Notes: generated by a model not told the origin, from the sequence alone. A DNA stretch of 64,000 nucleotides from Sesamum alatum (GCA_034509735.1 JACGWO010000012.1:21853188-21917187); one strand, 5' to 3'. Shown: positions 22,706 to 33,900, numbered from the stretch's first letter. Made by a program: numbers and translations.

Positions 22706-23512
22706 TCACCTGGCCCATCAAGATGGACCTTTCCCTCAAGGTCAAAGTCGGGAAAGGCTGAACGAATCTCTTCCACAGAGGCCCAAGTTGCCTCATCCTT
22801 GGCTTGGCCCAACCATTGGATCAGAACCTGAGGGCGGGGGCCCAAGGAGGAATCACTAATGCGATGACCCAAAACGCAAAAGGGGCGAGCAGACGGCGCT
22901 GGCGGCGGGCCATGGAAGGGCTTCAACAGAGACGCGTGTAAAACGGGGTGAACGCGAGAGCCCTCCGAAAGTTCCAATTCATAGGCGACGGCGCCGATTC
23001 GACGGCGGATGCAAAAAGGCCCAAAATAACGCTTGGCCAATTTCTGGGAGAGGCGCCGTCGCACGGAGAGCTGATGGTACGATTGGAGGCGTAAAAGGAC
23101 CCAGTCCCCAGCAGCGAAAGTCCGGTCCAGCCGATGTTGATCGGCGGCCTGTTTCATTCGGAGTCTGGCGTGCGAGAGGTGATAGCGAGCCATGGCCAGG
23201 GTTTCTTGGCGAAGACGAAGGCAATCGTCGGCCGAAACGACAGTAGACGAGTCAGCTATGTATGAGGCGATGGTCGGTGGTGGGCGACCGTAAAAAACCT
23301 AGAAAGGTGTTGTGCCAATGGCGGAATGGTAGGACGTATTATACCAATATTCAGCAAGATGAAGGAAACGAGACCACAATCGAGGTTCCTCGCTAATAAA
23401 GCACCAAGGTCGTTTCGAGCACACGATTGAGAACCTCCGTCTGGCCGTCGATTTGGGGGTGATAGGAGCTACTGTAGGCCAACTTAGTGCCACTCAGTCG
23501 AAAGATTTCCTG
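22537..23512 (-). pseudogene. Gypsy integrase C-terminus with chromodomain-like tail
   Basis: The 23193-22537 frame reads MARYHLSHARLRMKQAADQ and FAAGDWVLLRLQSY, the integrase GPY/F-type end. It then continues RVHPVLHASLLKPFHG, and a tail with QVLIQWLGQAKDEATWASVEE, which resembles a chromodomain: a hydrophobic strand, then D/E-ATW. In chromoviruses this domain steers integration to heterochromatin. Upstream (23194-23512) the integrase core residue context [10 protein letters not shown] is present, but stop codons occur, including the one closing the frame at 23299. Confidence 0.85.
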
Positions 23513-24562
23513 CTAGAACTTGCTAAGAAATAGGGAGTCGCAGTCACTCACAATGGTCTTCGGGATGCCGTGAAGACGAAAGATCTCGACTGAGAAGACT
23601 GTGGCGAGGGAAACCGTCGTGAATTTCGCCGAAAGGGCCACGAAATGAGCAAACTTGGAAAGCCGATCAACTACCACCCAGATGACTGTCTTGCCCCCAG
23701 AATTCGACAGGTGAGTGATAAAATCCATACTGATATCTTCCCATACTCTGTGCGGAATAGGCAACGGTTGTAGGGTGCCAATTGATTTTTGCGTTGAATA
23801 TTTGTTATGCTGACAGATAGCACACTGGCGGACGAAGGCTTTAACATCTCGGAGCATGTGTGGCCAGTAGAAAGACGTAGCCAAGCGGGAAAAGGTCCCC
23901 TGAACGCCGGAGTGGCCCCCCAAGGGCGTGGAGTGGAATTCTAGCAAGAGGGCCGGTCGTAAATCAGTCTGTTCTTGTACGTATAAACGATTGTTAAAAC
24001 GGACCACACCAAGGGGTGAGGTAAATGTCAATGAGCTGTGCGGGTTGTCTTTCAGGTGCTCAATAAGGGAGCAGCCGGTGGGGTGATTAACGTAGAAATC
24101 CTGCAACTGAAGGATGATGGAAGGGGTGGCCGTCGAGACAACAGAAAACAGATGGAGGGCAGCAGCAGAATGCCGAGACAGGGCATCGGCAACGGAGTTG
24201 CTACGGCCGGGCGTGTAGAAGATGTCAAAATCGAAGCCGAGAAGCTTCGTGAGCCATTTATGCTGGGCCGGGGTTTGAATTGTCTGATTGAGGAGACCCT
24301 TGAGGCTTTTCTGATCAGTATAGATGTGAAATCGACGGCCCAAAAAGTAATGCCGCCACTTTCGAACAGCCTCAGTAATTGCATACATTTCGCGTTCGTA
24401 CATGGATGCCGCTTGCATAGAAGGACTCATCTTTTTACTGTAAAATGTGATAGGTTGCTGCTGTTGAGACAGAACAGCTCCAATAGCTACCTGCGAGGCA
24501 TCGGTGGTAACCTCAAATGGTAAAGAGAAGTCAGGTAACCGTAGGATGGGCACGGTGAGCAT
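23513..24562 (-). pseudogene. Gypsy RNase H and integrase core
   Basis: A 349-codon open frame starts in RNase H: EVTTDASQVAIGAVLSQ, YAITEAVRKWRHYF, IYTDQKSLKGLL and SVADALSRH. It continues into the integrase zinc finger (HSGVQGTF, CAICQHNKY) and the first two catalytic Asp contexts (DISMDFITHLS, IVSDCDSLF). It ends at a premature stop after FLSKF, just before the third catalytic residue. The frame is also separated from the reverse transcriptase by a TAG near 24610. Confidence 0.92.
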
Positions 24563-24608
24563 GGCCGATTTTGAGGGCCTAAAAGGCTGAGTCCGTCGCC
24601 GGCGTCCA

Positions 24609-25247
24609 CTAGAAGGACTGCCCTTTGAGGAGATCGGTTAAGGGAGGGCCGTTAGTGGCGTAATGGCGGACAAAACGGCTGTAATATCCCGTGAGGCCAA
24701 GGAAACCTCGAAGAGCCAAAACTAAAGCAGGGGTTGGCCAATCTGTCATAGCCTGAAGCTTGGCCGGGTCCGCGATGAGGCCTGCTGCAGAGATAATATG
24801 GCCCAAATATTCAACCAAGGCGACCCCAAAACTGCATTTAGAGAGTTTGATAGCAAAGCTGTGATCAGTTAACACCTGTAGGACCGTACAAAGGTGAGAT
24901 AAATGTGTAGTCCAGTCAATACTGTAAATTAAGATATCGTAAAAAAAAACCAATACAAAACGACGTAGCAAGGGTCTGAATATCTTGTTCATGACGGCTT
25001 GGAATGTTGCAGGTGCGTAGGACAACCCGAAGGGCATAACCAGAAACTCAAAATGGCCATCGACAGTGCGAAACGCCGTCTTATGCACGTCCTTCGGGGC
25101 GACACGAATCTGATGGTAACCAGCCCGGAGGTCCAACTTGGAGAATACGGGAGCATCATGAAGCTCGTTAAGGAGTTCGTCAATAGTGGGAATCGAAAAA
25201 CGATCCTTGACAGTGATTGCATTCAAGGCTCGATAGTCTACACAAAA
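24609..25247 (-). pseudogene. Gypsy reverse transcriptase with altered active site
   Basis: The frame [50 protein letters not shown] and [10 protein letters not shown] is a standard gypsy reverse transcriptase. The catalytic motif reads [13 protein letters not shown], where the family has two adjacent Asp before I-L; the first is Tyr here, consistent with a G-to-T change. An in-frame stop at 25248 separates this from the upstream fingers region ending KKDGTW. Both changes rule out activity. Confidence 0.92.
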
Positions 25248-27137
25248 TCACCAAGTACCGTCCTTCTTTCGGACCAATAGAACCGGGGACGAGAAAGGGC
25301 TCGTGGTAGGCCGAATGATGCCCTCTTTTAACATCTCCTTAATCATTGCAGCCATGATTTCTTTGTGGGCGTGAGGGTAACGGTATGGTTTGATGTTTAC
25401 AGGATTGTGCTGTGGGGATAGGTGTATGTGATGATCTTGAGGCCGTAGGGGAGGAAGGTCGTGTGGTGTTTGAAACAGGGACTGAAAATCAGAGAGTAGT
25501 GTGAGGATATCAAGATGAGTGCTGGTATAAGTTGTAGATGGTGCAGCATGTAGAGAATTAGGAAGGGCTTTGACGGACAGGAGGTAGACTGAGGCGAGGG
25601 AGTCGGTATGCATGAGATGAGCAAACTGTGAGAATGAGGCATATTGGGGAGTGATGGCAGGATTGCCGAAGAGGGTGACAAGCGTACCGTCTTGGTAGAA
25701 TTGCATGGATGGGACAGAGATATCGGAGAGAAAAGGCCCAAGTGTGCTGAGCCATTGCGCACCCAAGACAACATCGGCACCATAGATTGGGAGGATGTAA
25801 AAGGGAATGGAGAATCGGTGCCCTTGGAGGCTGATAGGGACTGCCGGGCAGAACCCCGAGCAGTGAAGGGTCTCGCTGTTGCCAACCACAACAGTAAAAG
25901 GGGTCAAGGGAGTAATGGACAGCCCCAGGAATGCTGCCGTGCGTGTTTGGATGATATTGCGGGAGCTCCCCGAGTCGATCAACACTGTTACGGAATGCTC
26001 AAAGATCAACCCCCGTAAGCAAAGAGTACGAGGCATGGAGGACCCTGAAGCCGCAGCGGGAGATAATTGGAAGTGAATGCGATCCGACGAGGGATCATTC
26101 TGCAGAAATGTGAAGGAGGGCAGGGGCGGAAACTCAGAGTCGAAGTCCGGAATGGGCTCTTCCGGGGGAACGGGCAGAGGGTCCTCGGCAAGCAAGATGA
26201 GGAATTGCTTGGACTTACACTTGTGGCCCGGGCCAAACTTGTCATCACAGTTGAAGCACAATCCACATGACCGGCGATCTTGGAGTTCCATCGGGGAAAT
26301 ATGGTGAATGGGAAGGGAAGCCGCAGCCGGTGGGGGTGGAAGCAAGGCTGGCAAGGGTGCTGAAGGAGGGGCCCGGAGAGGCGGAACAGCCCGACGAGTA
26401 TCGACAAGTTTAGCCTCAATAAGTTTGGCCAAGCCCATAGCTTGGCTGATGGACGACGGCCGTAAAACAGCCAACTCGCGCTGGATGTCAGGCCGGAGAG
26501 CCGAGAGGAAGCAGTTGAGAATGGACTCGGGTGGAAGGCCAACGACCCGGTTGCACAGTCTCTCAAATTCAACTTGAGGATCCGCCATGGAACCCCACTG
26601 ACAAAGTTTAAAAAGGGCAGCCTCATGGTTGTCGTACGAAGACGGCCCAAAGCGGACTTCGAGGGAACGGACAAATGCATCCCAAGAAGAAAGCTACCTG
26701 TTGTTGTACATCCATTTAAACCAACTAAGGGCATCCCCTGTCATGTAGAAGGAGACCCAATCAAGGCATTGGTCCGGCGGCACTTGATAGAAGGAGAAGA
26801 ACTTTTCAGCCTGGAACACCCAATCCAATGGGTTGCTGCCATCAAACAGTTGCATGTGCAGTTTCGGTGGCTTGAGGGAAGTAGGCGCAGGAAGCTGAGG
26901 TTGGAAGGGAGGAGGAGGAGGCGGAGTAAGCTGAAAGGGAGGAGGTGGTGTGGAGGAAGAAGGTGTATGAGGGGTGTGGTGCTGTAACGCAGGGACGGCG
27001 GCCACCAAGGATTCCTGCTGTTGTTCCATGGAAGATTGCTTCTCGGTGAGGCGGTCCATGGAAGTGTGAAGGTCAGCCATCCGTTCCGTGAGGGCAAGAA
27101 TGGCTTCCTCCAAGGCTTGGGTCGACTTGGGAGGCAT
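25248..27137 (-). pseudogene. Gypsy gag-protease with start of reverse transcriptase
   Basis: The start is the ATG at 27137 (MPPKSTQALEEAILALTERM), about 35 bp inside the 5' LTR. It begins with a coiled-coil N-terminus and a Pro-rich linker, then the capsid block LHMQLFDGSNPLDWVFQAE. A TAG near 26694 interrupts it. The 26588-25248 frame continues with the capsid end, a CCHC knuckle (CFNCDDKFGPGHKC) and the protease with DSG (VLIDSGSSRNI). It then reaches the first reverse-transcriptase block (GIIRPTTSPFSSPVLLVRKK). One stop in gag and one at the end break the polyprotein. Confidence 0.92.
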
Positions 27138-27171
27138 GGTAAGGAAGATGAAAGCACCAGTTGATACGAAT

Positions 27172-27602
27172 TGAGGTAGGATTTCTTTCCAATTCGAGCT
27201 GGAAAGGAGCTCCAGAAAGCAAGGAAGGAAAAAGTTAATTCTGAGGTAATTTTTTCTCCCCATTTTCCTTCTCCACCAACCATTAAATACAAACAAGAAT
27301 GAGGAGTATTCTGACAATTGTCCTACCCATCTATCCTCATTCTCTTTAATTGTAACGAAATTGTCCTCTAGCTAAATACATATATATATGGCCTTAACTA
27401 GAGTGTCTTCTTTAGCTGGTAATATATAATAAGCTAGTGATAGTACTCTTTCATCCAAGCAGGTTTCAGAGTGGCTCGTTTGGGCTGGCGGCGCATTGGG
27501 CTGGGTTGTAGAATCACCTGTTCAGCAGGCTCCACGAGCTGGTCTGGTGCTTCTAGCCCAAGTGGAGTGGTTGGCGGCCCATCAGAAGTGAGGCCCGTAT
27601 CA
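27172..27602 (-). repeat. Gypsy 5' LTR and adjacent primer site
   Basis: This LTR is 431 bp. Immediately inside it, on the minus strand, lies ACTGGTGCTTTCAT (27171 downward). Its position fits a tRNA primer-binding site, although I cannot name the tRNA with confidence. Confidence 0.9.
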
Positions 27603-28682
27603 ACTGACGACAAAGATTAAGCATCCATCATCTGTTGTGCATAAAAAGGTTAGCGTATCTACGTACACGTTGATCATACTTCTCTCATGAATCTGAAAAT
27701 AAATATTGTCTGTATAAACTTGGACATATTTGACTATGTTATGTTGCAGGCAAGATAAACATTCTCAGGAGGGCCTCTCGAAACGAAGGAAGATGATGTT
27801 CATATATTCCAATGGAATGACTAGGATTCGTACTGCCTCGTTCTCTCGAAGCTTGCTCTGTGATAACCCAAACTTTAAATCCTAGGCAAGTGCAACCTTA
27901 GTACTGTTCGTAATGTTGTTTTCAATCATTTCATTCAGGCTGCAAATATGGCTGCACACTCCCTTGTTCAAATGTCCATTACGATGGAACAACAAGGCAG
28001 TGTTCCTTCTTCCTCGTTGCTACCCGTTTTGTTACATGACTTTGATCATTAATGAAATTTCTTTTCCATTAAAAAGAAGTGCAAATCTGTTCAGAGTCTC
28101 AAATTTTTTGCAGTGAAATAGTGTTGTTTTTGGAACCTCAGCATTTTATAGTATCTATTTCGAGATTATTACATGAGAGAGCACGGAATTGGAGCATGTT
28201 TAGCTCCAAAAATTTTCAAATTTTAGGCATCGAATAATGTAATTACGACGAATTGTTTAGTTCCTCTTGCATTCAATAGAATTATGACGATAAATTTACT
28301 TTCTGAATAGTAGTTACGAATCAAATCGAATACTTTGAAATTACACTTGTGAGTACAGACAAGTAGGAATCCTATGTTGGTTGTAGTGAAAACTGGAAGA
28401 TGCTATCAATTATTAGCCAATTGGGATTCTTGATTGGGTGGGATTTGTTTTGTCGTCTACGGCAGAACCAATGGGATAATTAATGCACGCGCATTAATTA
28501 TTTGTCTTATGGTCAATCCAGTAATTTTTATTTATTTTTTATTTTTCACTCACATTATTGACCTAATTATGGGACTGGTCCAGAAAATTATAGCAAAATG
28601 TTGGCCGCCGATGTGCTATTTTATTTGATTTGATTGATCAGTGACAAGTTTCCCATGATCAATTTTTGAGATGCCATAGTTT
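27603..28682. other. Unique sequence right of the gypsy element
   Basis: T-rich sequence with small ORFs only. Around 27748-27800 there is a TTGTTGCAG-like acceptor context, then a short frame that reads KINILRRASRNEGR and stops. This would suit a last exon of a disrupted host gene. The following sequence resembles a 3' UTR. The evidence is circumstantial. Confidence 0.3.
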
Positions 28683-28916
28683 GTTTTTTTTTTTTTTTAA
28701 TTAGAAGCAATTAATTTTATTAATAAAAAATAATGTGATTACATTCAGTTATGTCGGTTATCGATATCCAATAGAGATAATTACAAGCAATCAAATCAAT
28801 AATATCACATAAACAAATACATAGCTATTACAACATCAAATCATACTTACTATATAGTAAAAATAACATCAACCAACACAAGGTTCGAATCCATATTTTA
28901 TATCCTTATTTAGATA
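28683..28916 (-). repeat. SINE copy, minus orientation
   Basis: Read on the minus strand it has GGATTCGAACC, then TTGGTTGATGTTA, CTATATAGTAAGTATGATTTG and TTTATGTGATATTATTGATT. It ends in an A-rich tail (poly-T at 28683-28699 on the plus strand). This matches the well-bounded SINE at 30268-30523 along its 3' two-thirds. The A-box end is not clear. Confidence 0.7.
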
Positions 28917-29038
28917 TTAAAAAAAAAGACAAATTCCCATTAAATCTCTACTATTACAAGATTCAAATAGTAGCAATTAAATGATCATATGACTTTCAGT
29001 GGTAAAAAGAGGATATGGTAATTGTAATATTTAAATGT

Positions 29039-29448
29039 GATGCGACTCGCAATTTGATTGGTGCCCCATTGCGCGAGATATTATCCGCTTTGGCTCTGTA
29101 TGAACCTCACGGTTTTGTTTTGAAAAGACATCTCGCTAGGAGGAGGAAGCATTGGGGCTTATAATCCACTCAAGCTCCTCATCTGCAACCAATGTGGCGC
29201 TTGCTACATCATCAGCCCCCTAGACGAGGGGCTTGGGGCGGGCACATGGCCTCGTTCCCACAGACGGTGCCAAATGATGCGGCTTGCGACTTGATCGGTG
29301 CCCCGTTGCGCGATGTATTATCTGCTTTGGCTCTGTATGAACCTCACGGTTTTGTCCTGAAAATGCGCTTCGCTAGAACAAGAAAATATTGGGACTTATA
29401 AGCCACTTAAATTTCTCATCTGCAATCGATGTGGTGCTTGCTACATCA
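29039..29448. repeat. Direct repeat pair, probable LTR remnants
   Basis: Two about 173-bp copies (29039-29212 and 29276-29448) share GATGCGxCT, CTTTGGCTCTGTATGAACC, CTCACGGTTTTG and an end reading TGTGGxGCTTGCTACATCA. A 63-bp spacer reading AGACGAGGGGCTTGGGG lies between. The ends resemble plant LTR termini (CTCATCTGCAACCAATGTGG). No coding region is attached. I take them as nested or unequal-exchange LTR remnants. Confidence 0.6.
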
Positions 29449-30250
29449 AAATGTTAGCAGTGTCGTTCTTTTTTTGGACACTGCAGATGAAAATGTTACA
29501 ATAATCAATCAATCTTAGTTATAGGGATGATTAAGTGGGCCTCATGTGCCACCTTGTTCACTTAAAAAATAAGTCATAAATTCGAGTTTAGGAGGAAAAT
29601 TGGGAAACCAATTTTGATATTCCTTTTGAACAGAAAGAAAAAGAAAAAGAAAGTCATTCTTAGTTATGTTAAATGAAAGGTTATAACGATTAATTATATT
29701 TTTGGTACTTATATAGAGACAATAATTCAATTTTGATCCTCAAGTTCTTAATCCTCATTTTGGTCCTTAAAGTTTTCATTGTTTTTTTCTGGAAAATTTG
29801 ATGTGGCAGTTGATTTGGCCGTCCAAGTTAATTAATCGGGAATAATTATATTTTTGGTCCTTATAGTTAGTCACTTATTCTATTTGAGTCCCTAAATTTT
29901 TTATCCTCTATTTTGGTTCTTTTGTTATTCGATTTTGACACAAATGGTTAGACCGTTAAATGGCCTATTAATTTTGACAAAAATTAACACGTGAGTCTCA
30001 TGTGTTGTGATTTTTAGAAAAAATCGTTAGGGTTTAAGTTCAACTAACTCTCAGTAGTAAAGATCCAAAATTTCACAATTTTCCCTTGTTTCATTTCCTC
30101 TCAAGAAATCCTTAATGCAAACCCTTTACCCAAACCCCGAGCCAAATAAGTCTATAAAAATAGTAACACAACCTACATTTCTGAACTTTCAAGTCAAAAT
30201 CCCATCTTTCGTACCTTATTTTGAGTCTTAATCAAAGAAATATGGGCTTT
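29449..30250. other. Spacer with two AATTATATTTTTGGT blocks
   Basis: AATTATATTTTTGGTACTTATAG-like and AATTATATTTTTGGTCCTTATAG-like sequences start near 29692 and 29844. Each is followed by TATTCxATTTxxGTCC and TTTTxATCCTC blocks. They are tandem-related pieces of a common plant foldback-type repeat. No gene was seen. Confidence 0.45.
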
Positions 30251-30267
30251 AGAATTAGTCGTACAAG

Positions 30268-30523
30268 CCGAGGAAAGTCTAGCTTAATTGGCGAAGCTAA
30301 GGCCCCATAATTCTAAAGGTTATAGGTTTGAACTCCTGTGTGGGTTGACGTTAATTCTATTGTATAGTAGGTATGATTTGTTGTTGTAATAGTTAGGTGT
30401 TAGTTTATGTGATATTATTGATTTAATTGTTTATATTTGTCTATATTCGATATTGATAGTCGATAGGACTGAATGTAATCACTTTACTTTCGATTACTAA
30501 AATTCATCGTTTCCAATTAAAAA
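30268..30523 (+). repeat. tRNA-derived SINE, full-length with 17-bp TSD
   Basis: A 256-bp element with an internal RNA polymerase III promoter: A box TAGCTTAATTGG near 30284 and B box GGTTTGAACTCC near 30326. A unique 3' body follows, then an A-rich end (CCAATTAAAAA). It is flanked by AGAATTAGTCGTACAAG (30251-30267) and the same with one change (30524-30540). Long duplications plus the A/B boxes are diagnostic for a SINE moved by LINE machinery. The element makes no protein. This is the reference copy for the family seen at 9353, 28683, 33030 and 45845. Confidence 0.9.
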
Positions 30524-30540
30524 AGAATTAGTTGTACAAG

Positions 30541-30902
30541 AAAAGGATTTCGATTTAGCTTCGTGATTGAATTTTTCAGCAAGAAACATGCCTTGATTTT
30601 ACTCCAGACTATGGTAATAAATATTTCTTCTTTTCCGAGCATCTAAATATCTTCCCGGGATTTTTTGAAAGTTCAAAAAGTTTTGAGAGGAACATTAAAT
30701 CCACAATTACATTATAATTGTGAAATTGGAGTGGTTCTTGAATTGTTCCATAAATTTATAGACTTGTTGGAGGAGCTTGCACTCTTTTCTTAGTCCACCC
30801 TCTTCATCCACACACACACCAACATGAAAATGAGCCAAATATATGATGAAATTGGGCATTTGATAGATATAAAACCAACTACCAACAAAAATGCGCCAAA
30901 AC
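30541..30902. other. Spacer, nothing recognised
   Basis: T-rich sequence without ORF or repeat of note. It ends with GCCAAAAC, the left target duplication of the hAT-like element. Confidence 0.5.
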
Positions 30903-31566
30903 TACAGAGCAGCGGACAAGTGGGATGAGTTTGGGTGGACTTGGACCCGTCCCGTCAACTCTGGGATGAACTTGGGATCCGTTTCGGACTTTTTTTTTTT
31001 TTTTTTTTTTTTGTCTAGGCCTATTCCGCCTCGCTACAAAATTCGATGGGGCGAGTCTGACCCGGTAGACCCAGGTTCCAATTGTTTTTAAAAAAAAATG
31101 ATAAAAAAGGGGAAAAAGAGAGCAGCGAGGTGGTGAGAGGCGACGCGAGGCGGCAAGAGGAAAAGGGTGGCGCGACGTGGGGCGACAAGAGGAGAGGGCG
31201 GGGCGAGGCACCGAGAGGCGAGGCGAGTGGCAGCCAGAGACGAGGCAAATGGAGGTGAGAGGCGACGCAAGGCGACAAGCAGCGAGAGGCGAGGCGTCAC
31301 AAAAGAAATTGAAAATGAGAGAACTAGGGTAAAACATGAGAGAGAGAGAAATGAGAAAGAGGAAAGTTGATTTTGGGATGAAAAATTTACAATGTATATA
31401 AAGATATATAATTAATTTTATTCGGACGGGTCTTCATGGACTCAAGACCCACCCCGAAACAAGGTGGATCCTAATACCCGCCTCGATTTCTATTTTTTTG
31501 ATTCATACCCACTCCATTATGGACCAATCCCGAGTGGGTTTACCCGTATTCCAATTGCCATTCCTA
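30903..31566. mobile_element. hAT-like non-autonomous element with perfect 8-bp TSD
   Basis: GCCAAAAC flanks it exactly at 30895-30902 and 31567-31574; an 8-bp duplication is the hAT signature. The right end inverted reads TAGGAATGGCAATTGG, a typical hAT terminal repeat. The left end is a poor match (TACAGAGCAGCGGACAAG), so the inverted repeat has decayed. Subterminal GGACCCGT/GACCCAGG and ACGGGTCTT motifs occur. The centre (31120-31300) is GC-rich GAGGCGAGGCGxxx repeats, like the centre of the element at 11711. A T run of 23 lies at 30990-31012. No transposase is encoded. Confidence 0.82.
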
Positions 31567-31574
31567 GCCAAAAC

Positions 31575-33029
31575 TAATATGTTTGCCTCTCAAAAATTGC
31601 CTCACATGCCACTCACATGTTAATTTTCATCAAAAACTAATAGTTCAGCTCATAGCGTGACCATTTTTATCAAAAATTGAACAAAAAAGAAACAAAAGTG
31701 AAGGATCAAAATTTTTGGGGACCCAAGTCGAATTAAAAATAAATTTAATAAGGCTTCACCGTATTACATTATATTACAAATTGGCACCAATATCTAATAG
31801 ATAGTCTAGTTTTGATGTGAATAACTTGTCTGTGTCTTGCAATTTGCCCCTTTTGCACAATCCGATTCATCACAACAACCCTTCTAAACTTGACATTTGC
31901 AAAAATGAACCCCCTTTTCTTTTTCTTAAAAAAAAAGGGTCCGAAAATCCCAAATGTTTGTTGGATCAAAGCAAGACGTAAAATTTAAATAATTTCTTTT
32001 GTGGCATTATCATTTAGGGTTAAATGCATTTTTAGTCCGTAACTTAAGTTGTTTGATGATTTCGTTCTTTAACTTTCTAGGATAGCATTTTGGTCCTACA
32101 TTTTTTTTTAATTTTTGCGATTTTAGTCCTGTTTTTCGTCAGAGTTCACTTTCACCAGCGAAAAGTGTGAACTCGGGGAGGGGGGGGGGGGGGGGGCTTG
32201 AAATCGCAAAAATTAAACAGATAAATGACCATAATGCTACCCTAAAAAATTAAAGGACAAAAATGCTGGTAAAAAAATGAGCCAATAGGAACAGTAAACC
32301 CAATTTTAAAAGGGCACGTAAGATGCACATGTATTTTTTTCAACGAGAAGGGTGAACTCCACAAAAAAACCCTGGTAAAACGGCGAGTTAGATTCATATT
32401 AGCTGGGTATAGTAAACTCAAAGTGTATTTTCTTATATTTTTTATTTTTATAATTGTAACTCGAATATAATGAAAATAATAAATAAATAAATTTTAATTG
32501 AAATTTAGATAAATAATAATGAAAAAAACTTGAGTGAGAAATTTAGTATTATTACAAGAAATAAAAACCCCACTATGAAAAGAGATGTTTAAACTTTTAA
32601 AAAGGTAAAAAAAAAAAACCCAGACTTTGGTCAAACTCGAATATATAATTCTATAGTCATGAAATTACAATTTTATCAATTAAACTGAACCTCGTTAAGT
32701 TTTGTGCAGACCAATGATCTCTTCGCTTAGTGGTTAAGGTTGACCAGCATCTAAAAAAACTTACTTAAAAGAGTGGAAATAATTTTTCGTAACCTTTAAA
32801 TTGACGTCTGAGATCCACAAAGCCACTTTCTTGAATTTACCACATGTAAAGGAATAAGGTAGATTTTATTGAATAAACTCTTAGATTTTTATAAAAAAGA
32901 TGATATGATTAATGAGTAGATTCCAGAAGGTAGAGAGAAGGAAAAAAGGTAGAGAGATGAGAATGAAAAAGAAAATTGACTGATGAAAAATGCAAGGAGA
33001 TGGTACAAAGAGTTGAATAGAGAGAATGG
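31575..33029. other. Spacer with a partial foldback repeat and a G17 run
   Basis: Near 32017-32290 a plant foldback-type repeat is recognisable. GGTTAAATGCATTTTTAGTCC starts one arm, and the TAGGATAGCATTTTGGTCC block recurs inverted near 32220-32260. The outer right arm is not matched. A run of 17 G at 32180-32196 lies between the arms. A lone tRNA-like A box (CGCTTAGTGGTTAAGG) occurs near 32723. No gene was seen. Confidence 0.5.
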
Positions 33030-33302
33030 ATGCAGAGAAGTGGTTGTAATGGGCGGAGAAATTAAGGTAGACCTATGACCTTAAAGGTCATGGGTTCGAA
33101 CTCCACCAATGCGTGGGATAATAGTCTACTGTATAGTAGGTATTGTTTGTATACCATAATAGTAAAGTATTGTTTAGAATTAATTTATGTAATCATTGTT
33201 GATTAGGGTATAATATAATTACCTCTGTTAAATATTAATATTCGATAAGATTTATTGTAATCGAGTTACTTTAATTAATAATATTTATTATTTTCACTTA
33301 AA
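33030..33302 (+). repeat. SINE copy, plus orientation
   Basis: It has AAGTGGTTGTAATGGG and then ATGGGTTCGAACTCCACC (B box). The family body CTACTGTATAGTAGGTATTG follows, and it ends near CACTTAAAA before a (AT)n microsatellite (33304-33325). It aligns with the copy at 30268 through most of its length. Its target duplication could not be fixed. Confidence 0.75.
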
Positions 33303-33900
33303 ATATATATATATATATATATATGCATTGAATGAATACAACCAATTTATGTAGGTGAATGAATAATGGCTAAAGGCACAGAAAAAGAAATTTCTTGAAT
33401 TGAAAGTGAATTTAGATTCGGTGCAATCAATTTTGATGATGAAATAAATGGATACACTTACACTTACACCTCACTCCCCAAATTTGTTGCCTCTTATATT
33501 CACCAAAACCTTTATCCAAATCATTTTATTTTTTTTTTTGGTGCTAATCCAAATCAAATTATTAATCCATATATATGTATACATGCATTATTTACTTCGA
33601 GTATCAGATTAAATGAATGAAAGAATTATCATTAATTAAATAAATAATAAAAAAATTCAGTATTAATTAAAAAGTGTTTATCTACATATATTATCACAAT
33701 ATGATATATTTCGTCAAGTATTTACTTTGATAAATACACATGCTTTGGGTGGGAAAATTGCCTCGAGCCCCTTAAGACCAAAGTTAATGGACAAAAAAAC
33801 CTTCCATGAGGGTAGAATAGACAATTAAAATGAGGACCAGTGTTTAGTACATGACTTTGAGTTTATGTGGGCCCTCCATACCTCAAATATAGATATTACG

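Larger units (their letters stand above)
22255..27602 (-). mobile_element. Ty3/gypsy LTR retrotransposon, chromovirus type, degenerate
   Basis: The LTRs are 22255-22705 (451 bp) and 27172-27602 (431 bp). Both start TGATACGAATTGAGG and end GGCCCGTATCA; most of the length difference is an AT microsatellite. The flanks ACTAA and ACTGA agree at 4 of 5 bases as a target duplication. Minus-strand order is gag, zinc knuckle, protease, reverse transcriptase, RNase H, integrase, then a chromodomain-like end, which is gypsy order. At least four in-frame stop codons and an altered reverse-transcriptase active site make it non-functional. The LTRs differ at roughly a dozen places by eye. Confidence 0.95.

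Noticed and set aside
24038..24523. 161-codon plus-strand ORF
   Set aside because: It is antisense to the gypsy RNase H/integrase, whose conserved motifs explain the sequence.
30280..30340. Possible tRNA gene (A and B box)
   Set aside because: There is no cloverleaf acceptor stem. The element has a body, an A-rich end and a 17-bp duplication, so it is a SINE.
30879..31337. 152-codon minus-strand ORF
   Set aside because: It is produced by the GC-rich repeats of the hAT-like element and spans its left boundary.
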